Assembly (NCBI RefSeq): GCF_003063645.1
Contig: NZ_NESJ01000017.1
Location: 37,181-98,097 of the forward strand
Origin: Limnohabitans sp. 2KL-51
GTDB lineage: Bacteria; Pseudomonadota; Gammaproteobacteria; Burkholderiales; Burkholderiaceae_C
DNA length: 60,917 nucleotides
Reading direction: 5' to 3'
The notes beneath the pieces are model-generated. The model did not search any database. It saw nothing but the letters and a program-made list of their open reading frames with translations, and was not told where the DNA came from. Positions 45,601 to 54,143 of the stretch are shown here, piece by piece. Each line of letters starts with the position of its first letter. The first letter of the stretch is position 1. Made by a program: the position numbers and the translations under genes.

Positions 45601-46128
45601 GCCGTGACCTGGCGCGGCAAAAGCATCGGCGATGTGCTAAAGATGGAAGTGGACGAAGCGGTGGACTTTTTCGCCAGCATGCCCAGCATCGCGCACCCGC
45701 TGCAACTGCTCAAGGATGTGGGTTTGGGCTATCTGACCTTGGGCCAGCCTTCACCTACGCTCAGTGGCGGTGAAGCCCAGCGCATCAAGCTGGTGACCGA
45801 GCTGACCAAGGTGCGCGACGAGGTGGGTAAGCGCGGCAACAAAGCGCCGCATACGCTGTATGTGCTGGACGAGCCCACCGTGGGCTTGCACATGGCCGAC
45901 GTGGACAAACTCATCAGCGTGCTGCACCGCTTGGTCAACGCCGGTCACAGCGTGATCGTGATCGAACACGACCTGGATGTTATCGCTGAAGCCGACTGGG
46001 TGATTGACCTGGGACCCGAAGGCGGCAACGCTGGGGGCCGAATTGTGGCGGCCATGACGCCCGAGGCTTTGGTGCTGTTGGGCACGCACACCGGCGTGGC
46101 GCTGGGGCCGGTGCTGGCGAGGGTTTGA
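39679..46128 (+). CDS. uvrA: Double-length UvrA (two fused UvrA units, four ATPase domains)
   Basis: DNA-damage recognition ATPase of nucleotide excision repair or a paralog. At 2149 residues it is about twice normal UvrA. Unit 1 (about 1-1115) and unit 2 (about 1175-2149) each carry two ABC domains: Walker A near residues 33, 786, 1202 and 1825 ([36 protein letters not shown]), four signatures (LSGGEVQR once, LSGGEAQR three times) and zinc-type motifs [14 protein letters not shown] and [14 protein letters not shown]. The two units differ clearly, so this is an old fusion, not a recent duplication. Low-complexity linkers at about 485-600, 1120-1170 and 1700-1770 carry repeated DNA elements. 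ATG 39679 is chosen; TTG 39652 is possible. Confidence 0.94.
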   Translation: MSQGLIRIRGARQHNLKNIDLDIRTGELTVVTGPSGSGKSSLVFDTLYAEGQRRYVETFSAYARQFLDRMDKPAVDKVEGVPPAIAIDQTNPVRSSRSTVGTMTELNDHLKLLFARLGQLFDKDTAQSVRTDNPDTVYAELAQRAAQAGDPRLYLTFPVELPANTSAEQVEQWLSASGFTKVQAEREVATPTGPRKVLDVIADRFRIGTAEKARVVEAIEVALKRGGRLNVYVEKLGSDPNFSAASSSETAFDIWRFSTGLHCPDSDQRYTDPIPSMFSFNSAVGACETCRGFGRVIGVDYGLVIPNPKLTLRAGAIKTLQTPAWQENQDDLMRHAEAAGIPRDTAWDKLTKAQQDWVINGSPEWKGRWNHQWYGVKRFFEYLESKAYKMHIRVLLSKYRSYTECPSCQGARLKTESLLWRIGSHSDADGVLPVAQRFMPAGVKWTRAQLEALPGLSLHDMMIMPLDRLRLFFDRVSASGHASLGAGEAPAGDGLGSSYGGGTPKSSPSPSPAEAVGASAKAQEQIATATERALNARSTTRSASERGAGDDFGVPPPYEEPAPRSDADRTSAETTEAKRSNADRTAEETTKANNQGPSAEQKALQLLLEEITTRLKYLCDVGIGYLTLDRQSRTLSGGEVQRINLTTALGTSLVNTLFVLDEPSIGLHPRDMHRITLAMHRLRDAGNTLVVVEHDPAVMMAADRMIDMGPGPGERGGQIVFDGTTADLRNADTLTGAYLGGRKQVGLGFKRMVSDSTPRLILEGAREHNLQNISVDFPLQRLVTVTGVSGSGKSSLIQDVLAPALMRHFGKATETPGVHDRLLGADHLSDVVFVDQSPIGKTARSNPVSYVGAWDAIREIFATAPLSRQRGYTASKFSFNGGDGRCPTCGGSGFEHVEMQFLSDVYLRCPDCDGKRYRPEILEVTVERQAIGGVVRHLNVADILQLTVSEAAALFAQDRDVIRALQPIVDVGLEYVRLGQPVPTLSGGEAQRLKLAGFLAEAAKSASKSRQSLARKGTLFMFDEPTTGLHFDDIAKLMRALRKLLEAGHSLIIIEHNLDVIRASDWLIDLGPEGGYAGGLIVAEGTPEDVRQHATSHTGLALRDYAESMGEVHGVAERLNVYGGEAAVAEGSSYGGGTPKSSPSDTAASLTSVRGGVGASSMAPVARRAPVFNNNIQIVNAKEHNLKNLSVNIPRGKFNVVTGVSGSGKSTLAFDILFNEGQRRYLESLNAYARSIVQPAGRPEVDAVYGIPPTVAIEQRLSRGGRKSTVGTTTEVWHFLRLLYVKLGIQHCVHDNTPVQPQTPDSIVAQLMTQFKGQHIGLLAPLVVNRKGVYTELADWARPRGYTHLRVDGDFLPTQGFPRIDRFKEHNIELPVASLDVSPAHESALRQALTKTLEHGKGVVHVLSDLDGLREAMFSGESTARIGQHRVFSTLRACPACDTSYAELDPRLFSYNSKHGWCPDCVGTGVKLSKDERQVFDDSVQDDKNKGREQTFAEPEIEDLANVACTRCEGTRLNATARAVRLGAAPGQGWRITDIASLSVTDVRHWVDKLQLTGRDADIARDLVPEIKSRLEFLEEVGLGYLTLDRGAPTLSGGEAQRIRLAAQLGSNLQGVCYVLDEPTIGLHARDNRILLNALQSLSDKGNTLVVVEHDEDTIRRADHIIDIGPSAGKRGGRLVAQGSVADITASADSQTGRYLLHAMKHPMQVRRSVSVSTRGNGPDSSYGGGTPKSSPSPSPHVETLASLLNQLGSDPNSFQTANVAAGDTATASTKVKGKKKATLPAVPDATEVTTTQWLTLTGANLHNLRQVDVQVPLKRLVAVTGVSGSGKSTLARDVLLANVQALVGQRSTFAGRTAQDAGHRVALSACTDVQGFETIDRVLEVDQTPIGKTPRSCPATYIGFWDTVRKLFAETLEAKARGYAAGRFSFNTGEGRCPGCEGQGMRTIEMSFLPDVKVPCETCRGARFNPETLAVTWRGKSIGDVLKMEVDEAVDFFASMPSIAHPLQLLKDVGLGYLTLGQPSPTLSGGEAQRIKLVTELTKVRDEVGKRGNKAPHTLYVLDEPTVGLHMADVDKLISVLHRLVNAGHSVIVIEHDLDVIAEADWVIDLGPEGGNAGGRIVAAMTPEALVLLGTHTGVALGPVLARV
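40381..40403. repeat. Intragenic short palindrome B, copy 1
   Basis: Arms AAATTGGG / CCCAATTT around GTCAGAT, in frame in uvrA and read as KLGSDPNF within a linker after the first UvrB-binding-like region. The inner part recurs at 44930. Confidence 0.75.
41148..41217. repeat. Intragenic palindromic element A, copy 1
   Basis: Perfect 18-bp inverted arms (GGCCGGGGATGGGCTGGG at 41148-41165, complement at 41200-41217) around a 34-bp core starting CTCCTCATACGGCGGGGGTA. In frame in uvrA, read as [12 protein letters not shown] and flanking Pro/Ser. Same orientation as copies 3 and 4. Confidence 0.85.
41303..41380. repeat. Intragenic palindromic element A, copy 2 (inverted)
   Basis: The same core in opposite orientation (41325-41358), between 22-bp arms matching at 21 of 22 positions but unrelated in sequence to copy 1 arms. 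Read in frame as [12 protein letters not shown]. Only 85 bp from copy 1, so the two could also pair with each other through their cores. Confidence 0.85.
43051..43124. repeat. Intragenic palindromic element A, copy 3
   Basis: Core at 43072-43103 in the orientation of copy 1, with 21-bp arms (GAGGCTGCGG at the outer end) matching at 20 of 21 positions. Lies at the junction between the two UvrA units. Confidence 0.85.
44825..44906. repeat. Intragenic palindromic element A, copy 4
   Basis: Core at about 44851-44881, arms of about 26 bp (outer end GTCTCGACA) matching at 20 of 26 positions, the most diverged copy; all arm mismatches are transitions. Lies in the linker of UvrA unit 2. Its right arm shares CCCAGCCCATC with copy 1. 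Confidence 0.82.
44930..44950. repeat. Intragenic short palindrome B, copy 2
   Basis: Arms AATTGGG / CCCAATT around GTCAGAT, identical in the inner 21 bp to the copy at 40381 and again in frame (read as QLGSDPNS). It lies 24 bp after element A copy 4. Confidence 0.75.
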
Positions 46129-46151
46129 AGTCGGAGGCGCGGGCTGCAAAG

Positions 46152-46179
46152 ATGGACCCCGGGCTCGCACGGGATCCAT
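46152..46179. repeat. Inverted repeat between convergent genes
   Basis: Arms ATGGACCCCG and CGGGATCCAT (9 of 10 paired) with an 8-nt loop, in the 63-bp gap between the uvrA stop and the methyltransferase stop. It may be a bidirectional terminator without T-run or a common intergenic palindrome. Confidence 0.5.
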
Positions 46180-46191
46180 GACTGACAGCGC

Positions 46192-47361
46192 TTACAGAAC
46201 GCCCAATCGCCAAAGCGATGTGACCTCTGCTGCCCGCGCCGTATGCAGCGGGTCGCTAGGGTCCTGAGCTTTGCCATGAACCGGTTTCACGTCCGTGCGG
46301 CCCAGCACCTGCAGACCCGCATCGGCGATCCAGCTCAGCAGTTCTTCGCGTGTGCGCAAACCCAAGTGTTCGGCCAGGTCCGATAAGATCAGCCAGCCTT
46401 CGCCGCCTTCAATCAGGTGCGCCTCTAGGCCACCCAGAAAGCCTTTGAGCATCTGACTGCCTTCGTCATATACAGCCTGCTCCAGCAGCGAAGTCGGGCG
46501 AGCTGGCAGCCACGGCGGGTTGCAAACCACCAACGCGGCCTGGCCAGGCGGAAACAAATCGGTGTGTAAGAGCTGAACCTGGTTTTGCAGGCCCAGGCGC
46601 TGCAGGTTGTCGCGGGCGCATGCCAATGCACGTTCCGACAGGTCGGTGGCGATCACTTGCGCTGCACCTCTGCGAGCCAGCAGGGCCGACAAGACGCCGG
46701 TGCCCACCCCAATGTCAAAAGCCACCGAGTGGGTCTTCAAAGCAGCAGGCCATGGGGCTTGGGCCACGAGTTGGACATACTCACCCCGCACTGGCGAAAA
46801 CACGCCGTAGTGCGGGTGGATGCTCAAGTTTTCTCCCAAAGCGGGCACCTCGACGCCATTTTTGCGCCACTCGAACGCGCCAATGACACCTTGCAAACTG
46901 CGCAATGACACCACGCGGTTCTGTCCATCGGCAGGCCCAAAGGCTTGTTGCAAAGCGGTTTGGGCAGCGGGCGCTCGGCGCAGCGCGATGCTGTAATCGG
47001 GCTGCAATTCGATCAGGATTTGGCCGAGAACGCGGACGCGTTGAGATTGCGCCTGGCGGTGGGCGTTGAAGGCCGAAGGGGCCGGGTGTGCGCTGTCGCG
47101 GTGTTTGGTGGAGGATTTTTTGGGGCGTGCAGGGCGCTCCAGGCGGCGTTTGAGCGCCTGCAGCAACTGGCGGGCATTTTGAAAGTCGCCGCGCCACAGC
47201 AAACCCGTGCCTTCACAGGCCAGGCGGTAGGCGGTGTCGGCGTTCAAGGTGTCATCCACCACCATCAGCTTGGCTGGAGGGCGAGCCCCATGGTCAGTCA
47301 CCCAAAGCGCGCTGCGCGGATGGCCATCTTCTTGCCAAGTGAGGGGAGCCGGTGGGGTCAT
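46192..47361 (-). CDS. Class I SAM-dependent methyltransferase (RsmC/PrmC-like)
   Basis: Protein of 389 residues with a C-terminal Rossmann methyltransferase: SAM motif VAFDIGVGTGVLSALLARRG, IATDLSERALACARDNL and the catalytic NPPW in LVVCNPPWLPARP, which indicates methylation of an exocyclic amine (rRNA base or protein Gln/Lys). The N-terminal 150 residues are less conserved and include a basic stretch RRLERPARPKKSSTK. Target unknown. Convergent with uvrA. Confidence 0.85.
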   Translation of the reverse strand: MTPPAPLTWQEDGHPRSALWVTDHGARPPAKLMVVDDTLNADTAYRLACEGTGLLWRGDFQNARQLLQALKRRLERPARPKKSSTKHRDSAHPAPSAFNAHRQAQSQRVRVLGQILIELQPDYSIALRRAPAAQTALQQAFGPADGQNRVVSLRSLQGVIGAFEWRKNGVEVPALGENLSIHPHYGVFSPVRGEYVQLVAQAPWPAALKTHSVAFDIGVGTGVLSALLARRGAAQVIATDLSERALACARDNLQRLGLQNQVQLLHTDLFPPGQAALVVCNPPWLPARPTSLLEQAVYDEGSQMLKGFLGGLEAHLIEGGEGWLILSDLAEHLGLRTREELLSWIADAGLQVLGRTDVKPVHGKAQDPSDPLHTARAAEVTSLWRLGVL

Positions 47362-47510
47362 GAGAAATCTCGGCCCAGTGACCGGTGTGCTGTAGAGGTT
47401 GCATCATAGCGGCCGCTGGGCGGGTGGCCGCGAAGACCTGCCTACCCTTCGACATCATGGGTACAGGCAAAATAGCGCTTGTGGATACACCCAACCCGAT
47501 CAACCCGCCC

Positions 47511-48458
47511 ATGCCATCCCCAAGCCAGCCCTTTCTGTCTTTCTCGGAGATGACGGCTGTGTTGGTGCCCACTTACAATCCTGGCACCTTGTGGGTTGAT
47601 TTTCTGTCAGGTTTGCAGGCGCAAACGCCGGCACCCGCGCTTTGCTGGGTGCTGGATTCAGAGTCCACCGACGGCAGTTTGGCAAAAACCACGCAGGCCG
47701 GCCTGGTGGTCCATACGGTTCAGCGCAAGCAATTCAACCACGGCGGCACCCGCCAATGGGGCGTTGAGCGCTTGCCCGCCGGGGTCGAGTTTGTGGTGTT
47801 CCTCACCCAAGATGCGGTTTTGGCCGGCCCTGAGGCGCTCGGGCATTTGTTGTCTGGGTTTGCAGACCCCGAGGTGGCCGCTGTGTATGGACGCCAGACG
47901 CCGCATCCGCAGGCCAGCGCGATCGCCGCGCACGCCCGACATTTCAACTACCCGGCGCAATGCCAGACCCGGCGCTGGTCGGACAAGGACCGTCTGGGTC
48001 TTAAGGCCTGTTTTTTGTCCAATGCTTTTGCGGCTTACCGCTTGTCGGCACTGCGCGCCGTGGGGGGCTTTTCGCCGCGTGTGATTTTGGGCGAGGACAC
48101 GCACTTGGCCGCTCGCCTGTTGCAGCAGGGACATGCCATTCGCTATGAGGCGCAGGCGCTCGTTTATCATTCACATAATTACTCTTTGACGAGTGAATTT
48201 GCACGCTACTTTGATACGGGCGTGTTCCACCACGATGAAAACTGGATGATCCAGAATTACGGCAAAGCGGGCCGAGAGGGCCTCCGGTTTTTGAAATCGG
48301 AAATCCGATTCCTTTTGCACCACGCGCCCTGGCGTTTGCCGGAGGCCTTGGTGCGCACGGCCCTCAAGGTGCTGGCTTACCGATTGGGTCGTTCACACAT
48401 GCGCTTGCCCGTGGGCTTGAAAAAACAACTGTCCATGCACAAAGGGTTTTGGGTGTGA
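47511..48458 (+). CDS. Family 2 glycosyltransferase (rhamnosyltransferase-like)
   Basis: Cytoplasmic glycosyltransferase of about 315 residues. GT-A motifs: TAVLVPTYNPG, WVLDSESTDGSLA, VEFVVFLTQDAVLAGPEAL (acidic metal-binding region) and FSPRVILGEDTHLAARLLQQGH. It resembles dTDP-rhamnosyl transferases of surface polysaccharide loci. The start is uncertain: ATG 47511 is listed, with 47457, GTG 47481 and 47550 possible. Its stop overlaps the next gene's GTG by 4 bp. Confidence 0.86.
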   Translation: MPSPSQPFLSFSEMTAVLVPTYNPGTLWVDFLSGLQAQTPAPALCWVLDSESTDGSLAKTTQAGLVVHTVQRKQFNHGGTRQWGVERLPAGVEFVVFLTQDAVLAGPEALGHLLSGFADPEVAAVYGRQTPHPQASAIAAHARHFNYPAQCQTRRWSDKDRLGLKACFLSNAFAAYRLSALRAVGGFSPRVILGEDTHLAARLLQQGHAIRYEAQALVYHSHNYSLTSEFARYFDTGVFHHDENWMIQNYGKAGREGLRFLKSEIRFLLHHAPWRLPEALVRTALKVLAYRLGRSHMRLPVGLKKQLSMHKGFWV

Positions 48459-49936
48459 AGCGGGTGACCCCAAAACAGGGCCAGACTGCCGAGCCTGTGG
48501 CGTACCTGAGCCTGTTCAAGATTCGGTTGTCCAAATTGGCCATCATGTTGGGCGATGCCGTGGCCATGGTGGTGGCATTTGTCATATCGTTGCCACTGAC
48601 CGCCGCGCTGGTGTCGCCGGAGGGCGTGTCGATCAAGTCCTGGTGGGCAGGGCAGGACACGCAGCGCTTCATCGCCTGGGGCCTGATGGGCGTGCTGGGC
48701 CTGGTGTTGCTGCTGAGCCGTTACCAGCATTACAGCGACCGCAGGCCTTTGTGGGACGAATTGGGTGATTTTTTCCGCTTGGTGGGCGTGTTGGCCTTGA
48801 TGGACATGGCGTTGGTGGCTGTAGCCCGTTGGAATGCTTCGCGGTTGTGGTGGCTTGTGTCCTGGGTGCTGGTCTTGCTCATGCTGGTCTTGATGCGCTA
48901 TGTGACCCGGCAAATCCTCAAAAAGTTTTCGCTTTGGTACCGGCCCACGGTCATCATTGGCATCGGTGCCAACGCAGAAGAAGCGGCGTTGGCCTTGAAC
49001 AGCCAGCCCGAGCTGGGCTTTTCGGTGCAGGGCTTTGTGGATGCGGGCGGAGGTGGGGGCCGGGCCTCGGACACAACCTACCCGCGATTGCCCGAGTTGG
49101 AGATGGCGCAATACGCCAAGCAACCGGGTATTCAGTGGGTCATTGCGCTGGAGCATGCCCAGTCCGATCAACGCGAACAATGGTTGCGCCAGTTGGCCCA
49201 ATGGGGCGCACCCGACATCAGCGTCATTCCTGCCATGCGTGGCGTGCCTCTGCATGGGACGGACATATCGCATTTTTTTTCGCATGAAGTAGCCTTGCTG
49301 CGCATGCGCAACAACTTGCGCCGCTGGCCTGCGCGTTTGACCAAAAGGCTGTTTGACACGGTCGCTGCTTTGGCCTTGTTGCTGGTCCTCAGTCCAGCCT
49401 TGTTGCTGATGGCTTGGGCCGTTCGCCGTGATGGGGGGCCGGCTTTGTTTGCCCACCCACGCATTGGCAAAAAAGGCAAGATTTTCAACTGTTACAAGTT
49501 CCGCACCATGGTGGTCGATGCCGAAAAACAGCTGGAGCACCTGTTACAGCAGCAACCCGAACTGCGCAAGCAATGGCAGACTGAGCACAAACTCCGTTCA
49601 GACCCGCGTGTCAGCCAGGTCGGGCGATTTTTAAGGCGCACCAGTCTGGACGAGTTGCCGCAACTGATCAACGTGATCCGGGGCGAAATGAGTTTGGTGG
49701 GGCCGCGCCCAGTGGTGCGCAGTGAGTTGCCCCGTTACGGTGACCAAGTGGGCTATTACCTGATGGTGCGCCCTGGCATGACTGGCCTGTGGCAAGTCAG
49801 CGGGCGCAACGACGTGGATTACGACACGCGGGTCTACCTCGACAGCTGGTACGTCAAAAACTGGTCTCTATGGCACGACTTGGTCATTCTGTTCAAAACC
49901 ATCTCGGTGGTGTTGACCCGTCAGGGCGCTTACTGA
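48455..49936 (+). CDS. WbaP-like undecaprenyl-phosphate sugar-1-phosphate transferase
   Basis: Polyprenyl-phosphate hexose-1-phosphate transferase that starts surface polysaccharide repeat units. The 493-residue protein has about four N-terminal membrane helices, a central Rossmann-like region (TVIIGIGANAEEAALAL), another helix near 320, and the catalytic domain with YKFRTMVVDAE, SLDELPQLINVIRGEMSLVGPRPV and GMTGLWQVSGRNDVDYDTRV. Sugar unknown (galactose or glucose most usual). GTG 48455 overlaps the glycosyltransferase stop. Confidence 0.91.
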   Translation: MKRVTPKQGQTAEPVAYLSLFKIRLSKLAIMLGDAVAMVVAFVISLPLTAALVSPEGVSIKSWWAGQDTQRFIAWGLMGVLGLVLLLSRYQHYSDRRPLWDELGDFFRLVGVLALMDMALVAVARWNASRLWWLVSWVLVLLMLVLMRYVTRQILKKFSLWYRPTVIIGIGANAEEAALALNSQPELGFSVQGFVDAGGGGGRASDTTYPRLPELEMAQYAKQPGIQWVIALEHAQSDQREQWLRQLAQWGAPDISVIPAMRGVPLHGTDISHFFSHEVALLRMRNNLRRWPARLTKRLFDTVAALALLLVLSPALLLMAWAVRRDGGPALFAHPRIGKKGKIFNCYKFRTMVVDAEKQLEHLLQQQPELRKQWQTEHKLRSDPRVSQVGRFLRRTSLDELPQLINVIRGEMSLVGPRPVVRSELPRYGDQVGYYLMVRPGMTGLWQVSGRNDVDYDTRVYLDSWYVKNWSLWHDLVILFKTISVVLTRQGAY

Positions 49937-49945
49937 AACCCAGAC

Positions 49946-50740
49946 TTAGCTTGACGGAGTTGACTGCAAAATTCGTTGTGCCAACTCGGTGAACCCGGCC
50001 CCTCTGGGCGCTTGGGTCACAAACCGTGGCTTGAACTGCAACTGCGACTCAAAGCGCGCGATGTTGGCCACGCCCACACTGTAGGGGAAGTGTTCGAACA
50101 TCACCTGGTCGTTGGTCGAGTCGCCCACATACACCCATTGCGGCAATTCTTGGTCCAGTGAACGCCCCAGCAGGGCTTGCAAAATCCAGCGTGCACCACT
50201 GAGTTTGTGGTGTTCACCGAACCAACCGTTGATGTGGATGCTGCTGACTGTGGCCACCATGGATTCGCTGCGCATGATGCGAACCACCTGGTCGATGGCT
50301 TGCGGGGGCAATTGGGTGAATTCGCTGTGGTCAATCGCGACGTCGGTTTCGCGGCCTGCGTTGTCGCGCGCCAAAACAGCTCCGGGCACCTCGCGCAAAA
50401 TTCGCGCAGCCACGGATTGCATGCGCGCAAAATTCGCAGTGCGTACAGCCTCGTTTTGCTGGTAAATCGCCTGGGGTTTGCCGTGGAGTTGAGGAATCCA
50501 GGCGGCGGCCCCGTTTTCGGCCACTACCGCATCCACGGGCCAGCTACGGGCCATGTCGCGGCTCCAGCCCATGGAGCGACCGGTGATGGGAATGACCGTG
50601 AGGCCAGCTTGCTTCAGGTCGCGCAGTGCCTGCAATGCGTCGTTGGTGATGGCCCCGTCGGTGGTCAAGGTGTCATCGATGTCGGTGAACACCCCCAGCC
50701 AGGGCCGAGGGGGGCGTGGCCAATGCGTCAGGTCCAGCAT
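49946..50740 (-). CDS. HAD-IIB family hydrolase
   Basis: Cytosolic HAD phosphatase of 264 residues. Motif I FTDIDDTLTTDG, motif II PITGRSMGW, and motif IV VYVGDSTNDQVMFEHFPYSVGVAN with a large C2-type cap between. It resembles Cof/sucrose- or mannosyl-phosphoglycerate phosphatases; substrate unknown. It starts 11 bp after metF and is probably the last gene of the ahcY operon. Confidence 0.84.
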   Translation of the reverse strand: MLDLTHWPRPPRPWLGVFTDIDDTLTTDGAITNDALQALRDLKQAGLTVIPITGRSMGWSRDMARSWPVDAVVAENGAAAWIPQLHGKPQAIYQQNEAVRTANFARMQSVAARILREVPGAVLARDNAGRETDVAIDHSEFTQLPPQAIDQVVRIMRSESMVATVSSIHINGWFGEHHKLSGARWILQALLGRSLDQELPQWVYVGDSTNDQVMFEHFPYSVGVANIARFESQLQFKPRFVTQAPRGAGFTELAQRILQSTPSS

Positions 50741-50751
50741 GGCGCAGCGCG

Positions 50752-51597
50752 TCAGTGGGCCAGTGCCTTCAGGCGCTGGAGCACCGCCAGCGTGGCCGCA
50801 CTCTGGTTCATGGTGTAGAAGTGGATGGCGGGCACGCCACCGTTGATGAGTTGCTCGCAAAGGTCACTCACCACATCCAGGCCGAAGGCCTTGATCGAGT
50901 CGGTGTCGTCGCCGTAGGCTTGCAAGCGCAGCCGGATCCAGCGCGGGATTTCGGCCCCGCAGGCGTCAGAGAAGCGCAGCAATTGCGTTGAGCTGGTGAT
51001 GGGCATGATGCCCGGCACCACGGGCACATCGACACCCAGTTTGTAGGCGTCGTCCACAAAGCGGAAATACGCATCGCTGTTGTAGAAGTATTGCGTGATG
51101 GCCGAGTTGGCCCCAGCTTTCACCTTGGTGGCAAAGGCTTGTAAATCAGCTTCAGGCGATTTGGCTTGCGGGTGAATTTCGGGGTAGGCGGCCACCTCAA
51201 TGTGGAATTCGTCGTTGGTTTCGGCGCGAATGAAGGCGACCAGATCGCTGGCGTAATGGAACTCGCCACCTGCGCCATAGCCGCTGGGCAAATCACCGCG
51301 CAAGGCCACCAGGCGTTTGACGCCCATGGCCTTGAGCGTGGCCAATTCGTTGCGCACCGAAGCTTTGGTCGCACCAATGCACGAAAAGTGCGAAGCCGCA
51401 GCTACCCCTTCGCTCAAGATGGCACCCACTGTGGCAAATGTGCCTTCTTGTGTAGAGCCCCCAGCGCCGTAGGTCACTGAGCAAAACTCGGGCTGCAGGC
51501 TGTACAACTGTTCGCGCACGCTGCGCAGTTTGTCTGCGCCTTCGGGTGTTTTGGGCGGGAAAAACTCTAGGCTGATGGGCAGTTTCAAACCAGACAT
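50752..51597 (-). CDS. metF: Methylenetetrahydrofolate reductase
   Basis: FAD enzyme that makes 5-methyltetrahydrofolate for methionine synthesis. The 281-residue TIM barrel begins LPISLEFFPPKTPEG (catalytic Glu) and has SVTYGAGGSTQEGT, LRGDLPSGYG, and AITQYFYNSDAYFRFVDDA with the FAD site. In one operon with ahcY and tlyA, linking both ends of the SAM cycle. ATG 51597 matches family length; the longer frame upstream is antisense-like. Confidence 0.95.
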   Translation of the reverse strand: MSGLKLPISLEFFPPKTPEGADKLRSVREQLYSLQPEFCSVTYGAGGSTQEGTFATVGAILSEGVAAASHFSCIGATKASVRNELATLKAMGVKRLVALRGDLPSGYGAGGEFHYASDLVAFIRAETNDEFHIEVAAYPEIHPQAKSPEADLQAFATKVKAGANSAITQYFYNSDAYFRFVDDAYKLGVDVPVVPGIMPITSSTQLLRFSDACGAEIPRWIRLRLQAYGDDTDSIKAFGLDVVSDLCEQLINGGVPAIHFYTMNQSAATLAVLQRLKALAH

Positions 51598-51613
51598 CAC
51601 TTCAACTTTCAAT

Positions 51614-52462
51614 TCAGTAGTCGTTGGCCTTGGCATACGCCAAGGCGGCCAGATCGGCCTCGTGGGCTTCGCGCGCTTTTTCGCGCGCGGGTGCCACTGC
51701 CGCTGGGTCAGGCCAGCAGGCCTGCACAAAAAATTCGTGGTTGCCGTCGCCGCCTTCAATGGGGCTGTCCAGCCACGCGGTGACTTGCATGCCCAGCTCG
51801 GACAAAGCCGTGCGCACGCGGTTTTCGATGAACGGAAAATGGGTGTCGTCTTTGACGATGCCGCCCTTGCCCACTTGGCCAGGTTGCAGCTCAAACTGGG
51901 GTTTCACCAGCATCAGCAACTGCCCTGTGGGTTTGAGCAAATGAACCACACCGGGCAACACCAAAGTCAGCGAGATGAAGGACACATCGCCCACCACCAG
52001 GTCAAAGCCTTCGAGCGCCTCAGGAATGCGCTCGTCGCCCGGCACCAGCTCGCGGGCGTTCACGCCTTCGATGCAGACCACCCGCTCATCTTGACTGATG
52101 CGCGAATGCACCTGGGCGTGGCCCACGTCAATGCCTACCACTTCGGCCGCGCCGTGCTGCAGCAAGCAATCGGTGAAACCACCGGTGCTTTGCCCCACAT
52201 CCAGGCAGCGCAAGCCTTCTACCAGAACACCCGTGGCCTTCAAGGCCCCTTCGAGCTTGAGGCCGCCACGCGACACATAGCGTGACTCGGCGTCGTCCAG
52301 CAACTCCAGTGCAGCGCCATCCGGAACCTCGTCGCGGTTTTTAACGATGGCACGCCAACTTCCGTCGGGCTGCTGCCACTTCACGCCTCCAGCAATCAGT
52401 CGTTGAGCTTGAGAACGGGAAGCGGCCAAGCCGCGCTCCACGAGAAGTTGGTCAATGCGCAT
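51614..52462 (-). CDS. tlyA: TlyA-family rRNA methyltransferase
   Basis: Protein of 282 residues with an N-terminal S4 RNA-binding domain (MRIDQLLVERGLAASRSQAQRLIAGG) and an FtsJ-type methyltransferase core (LDVGQSTGGFTDCLLQHGAAEVVGIDVG, DLVVGDVSFISLTLVLP, LVKPQFELQPGQVGKGGIV). Family members 2'-O-methylate rRNA, using SAM. Also called hemolysin A-like in old annotations, which is misleading. Lies 10 bp after ahcY. Confidence 0.91.
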   Translation of the reverse strand: MRIDQLLVERGLAASRSQAQRLIAGGVKWQQPDGSWRAIVKNRDEVPDGAALELLDDAESRYVSRGGLKLEGALKATGVLVEGLRCLDVGQSTGGFTDCLLQHGAAEVVGIDVGHAQVHSRISQDERVVCIEGVNARELVPGDERIPEALEGFDLVVGDVSFISLTLVLPGVVHLLKPTGQLLMLVKPQFELQPGQVGKGGIVKDDTHFPFIENRVRTALSELGMQVTAWLDSPIEGGDGNHEFFVQACWPDPAAVAPAREKAREAHEADLAALAYAKANDY

Positions 52463-52472
52463 GCGTTGGGTT

Positions 52473-53906
52473 TCAATAACGGTAAGTGTCGGCTTTGTAA
52501 GGACCGTTCTTGGACACGCCGATGTAAGCGGCTTGTTCTTCGCTGAGTTCGGACAGCATGGCGCCGACTTTCTTCAGGTGCAAACGGGCCACTTTTTCAT
52601 CGAGGTGCTTGGGCAGCACGTAAACCTTGCCGTTTTCGTACTGGTCTTGTTTGGTGAACAGTTCGATCTGGGCGATGGTCTGGTTGGCGAAAGACGATGA
52701 CATCACGAAGCTGGGGTGGCCGGTGGCGCAACCCAAGTTCACCAAACGGCCCTTGGCCAACAGGGTGATCTTTTTGCCGTCGGGGAAGATGACGTGGTCG
52801 ACTTGCGGCTTGATCTCGTCCCACTGGCATTTTTCCAGCGAAACAACGTCAATTTCGTTGTCAAAGTGACCGATGTTGCAAACGATGGCTTCGTCTTTCA
52901 TGGCGGCCATGTGCTCGTAGCGGATCACGTTCTTGTTGCCGGTGGCCGACACAAAAATGTCGCACTTGTCGGCAGCGTATTCCATGGTCACGACCTTGAA
53001 GCCTTCCATCGCGGCTTGCAGGGCGTTGATCGGGTCGATCTCGGTCACCCACACTTGGGCGCTCAGGGCACGCAGGGCTTGGGCCGAGCCCTTGCCTACG
53101 TCACCGTAACCGGCGACCACGGCCACTTTGCCGGCGATCATGACGTCGGTAGCGCGCTTGATGGAGTCCACCAAGGATTCGCGGCAGCCATACAGGTTGT
53201 CGAACTTGCTTTTGGTCACCGAGTCGTTCACGTTGATGGCGCGGAACATCAGGCTGCCTTTGGCGGCCATTTCGTTCAGGCGCAACACGCCGGTGGTGGT
53301 CTCTTCGGTCACGCCGATGATCTGCGCACCCTTGCGGCTGTACCAGGTCGGGTCCACGGCCAGCTTGGCCTTGATGGCGTTGAACAGGCAGGTCTCTTCT
53401 TCGCTGGTGGGGTTGGCGATCAAGGACGCATCTGTTTCAGCGCGCTTGCCCAGGTGCATGAGCAGCGTGGCGTCGCCGCCGTCGTCCAGAATCATGTTGG
53501 GGCCTTCGCCTTCGGTGCCTGCGGCGCCAAAGTCAAAGATGCGGTGGGTGTAGTCCCAGTAGTCGGCCAGGGTTTCGCCCTTGATGGCGAACACGGGCGT
53601 GCCCTTGGCGGCAATCGCCGCAGCGGCGTGGTCTTGCGTCGAGAAGATGTTGCAAGAAGCCCAACGCACGTCAGCGCCCAAAGCTTGCAAGGTCTCGATC
53701 AGCACAGCCGTCTGAATGGTCATGTGCAGCGAGCCGGTGATGCGCGCGCCCTTCAGGGGCTGTGCCTTGTTGAACTCTTGACGGATGGCCATCAGACCTG
53801 GCATTTCGGTCTCGGCGATTCTGATTTCTTTGCGGCCCCAATCGGCCAGGCCGATGTCGGCGATCACGCAGTCGGCGTTAATTGTGGAAGGCATACGTGC
53901 ATTCAT
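52473..53906 (-). CDS. ahcY: S-adenosylhomocysteine hydrolase
   Basis: Hydrolyses SAH to adenosine and homocysteine, removing the product inhibitor of methyltransferases. The 477-residue protein has [34 protein letters not shown], the NAD motif [16 protein letters not shown] and the conserved C-terminal KADTYRY. Length is that of the longer proteobacterial form. GGAG lies 10 bp before ATG 53906. First gene of the leftward unit ahcY-tlyA-metF-HAD, controlled by the SAH riboswitch upstream. Confidence 0.97.
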   Translation of the reverse strand: MNARMPSTINADCVIADIGLADWGRKEIRIAETEMPGLMAIRQEFNKAQPLKGARITGSLHMTIQTAVLIETLQALGADVRWASCNIFSTQDHAAAAIAAKGTPVFAIKGETLADYWDYTHRIFDFGAAGTEGEGPNMILDDGGDATLLMHLGKRAETDASLIANPTSEEETCLFNAIKAKLAVDPTWYSRKGAQIIGVTEETTTGVLRLNEMAAKGSLMFRAINVNDSVTKSKFDNLYGCRESLVDSIKRATDVMIAGKVAVVAGYGDVGKGSAQALRALSAQVWVTEIDPINALQAAMEGFKVVTMEYAADKCDIFVSATGNKNVIRYEHMAAMKDEAIVCNIGHFDNEIDVVSLEKCQWDEIKPQVDHVIFPDGKKITLLAKGRLVNLGCATGHPSFVMSSSFANQTIAQIELFTKQDQYENGKVYVLPKHLDEKVARLHLKKVGAMLSELSEEQAAYIGVSKNGPYKADTYRY

Positions 53907-53987
53907 GAGAAAAGCTCCAAGTCATGTGAATGAACCACACGCATGGGAAAAGCACTGATAGGGAAAAACAGGCTCACCGCACGTCGT

Positions 53988-54082
53988 GTGGATGAGCGTC
54001 GTTGCTGTTGAAGTGTTCCGAGCCTCACGCCCCGCTGCCGGCTTTTTTCAAAGCCAGGGGGCGCTGCAACGCTCCTCGGAAG
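53988..54082 (-). promoter_or_regulatory. S-adenosylhomocysteine (SAH) riboswitch
   Basis: On the leftward strand the leader reads TTCCGAGGAGCGTTGCAGCG, then a GC stem, GGCAGCGGGGCGTGAGGCTC and a 3' CAACGACGCTCATCC. CCGAGG pairs with the later CTCGG, and AGCGTTGC can pair with GCAACG..GCT in the 3' part as the pseudoknot of this class. Position 80 bp before ahcY fits; SAH riboswitches switch the gene on when SAH accumulates. Confidence 0.85.
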
Positions 54083-54143
54083 TGCGCATTCTAGCGCAGT
54101 TGGCCTGGCCCAGGTCGTTAAAAGGGCATCGCGCAGGCGAATG

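Noticed and set aside
39679..46128. Assembly artefact joining two uvrA genes
   Set aside because: The frame is continuous, the two units are well diverged, and double UvrA proteins are known in Burkholderiales.
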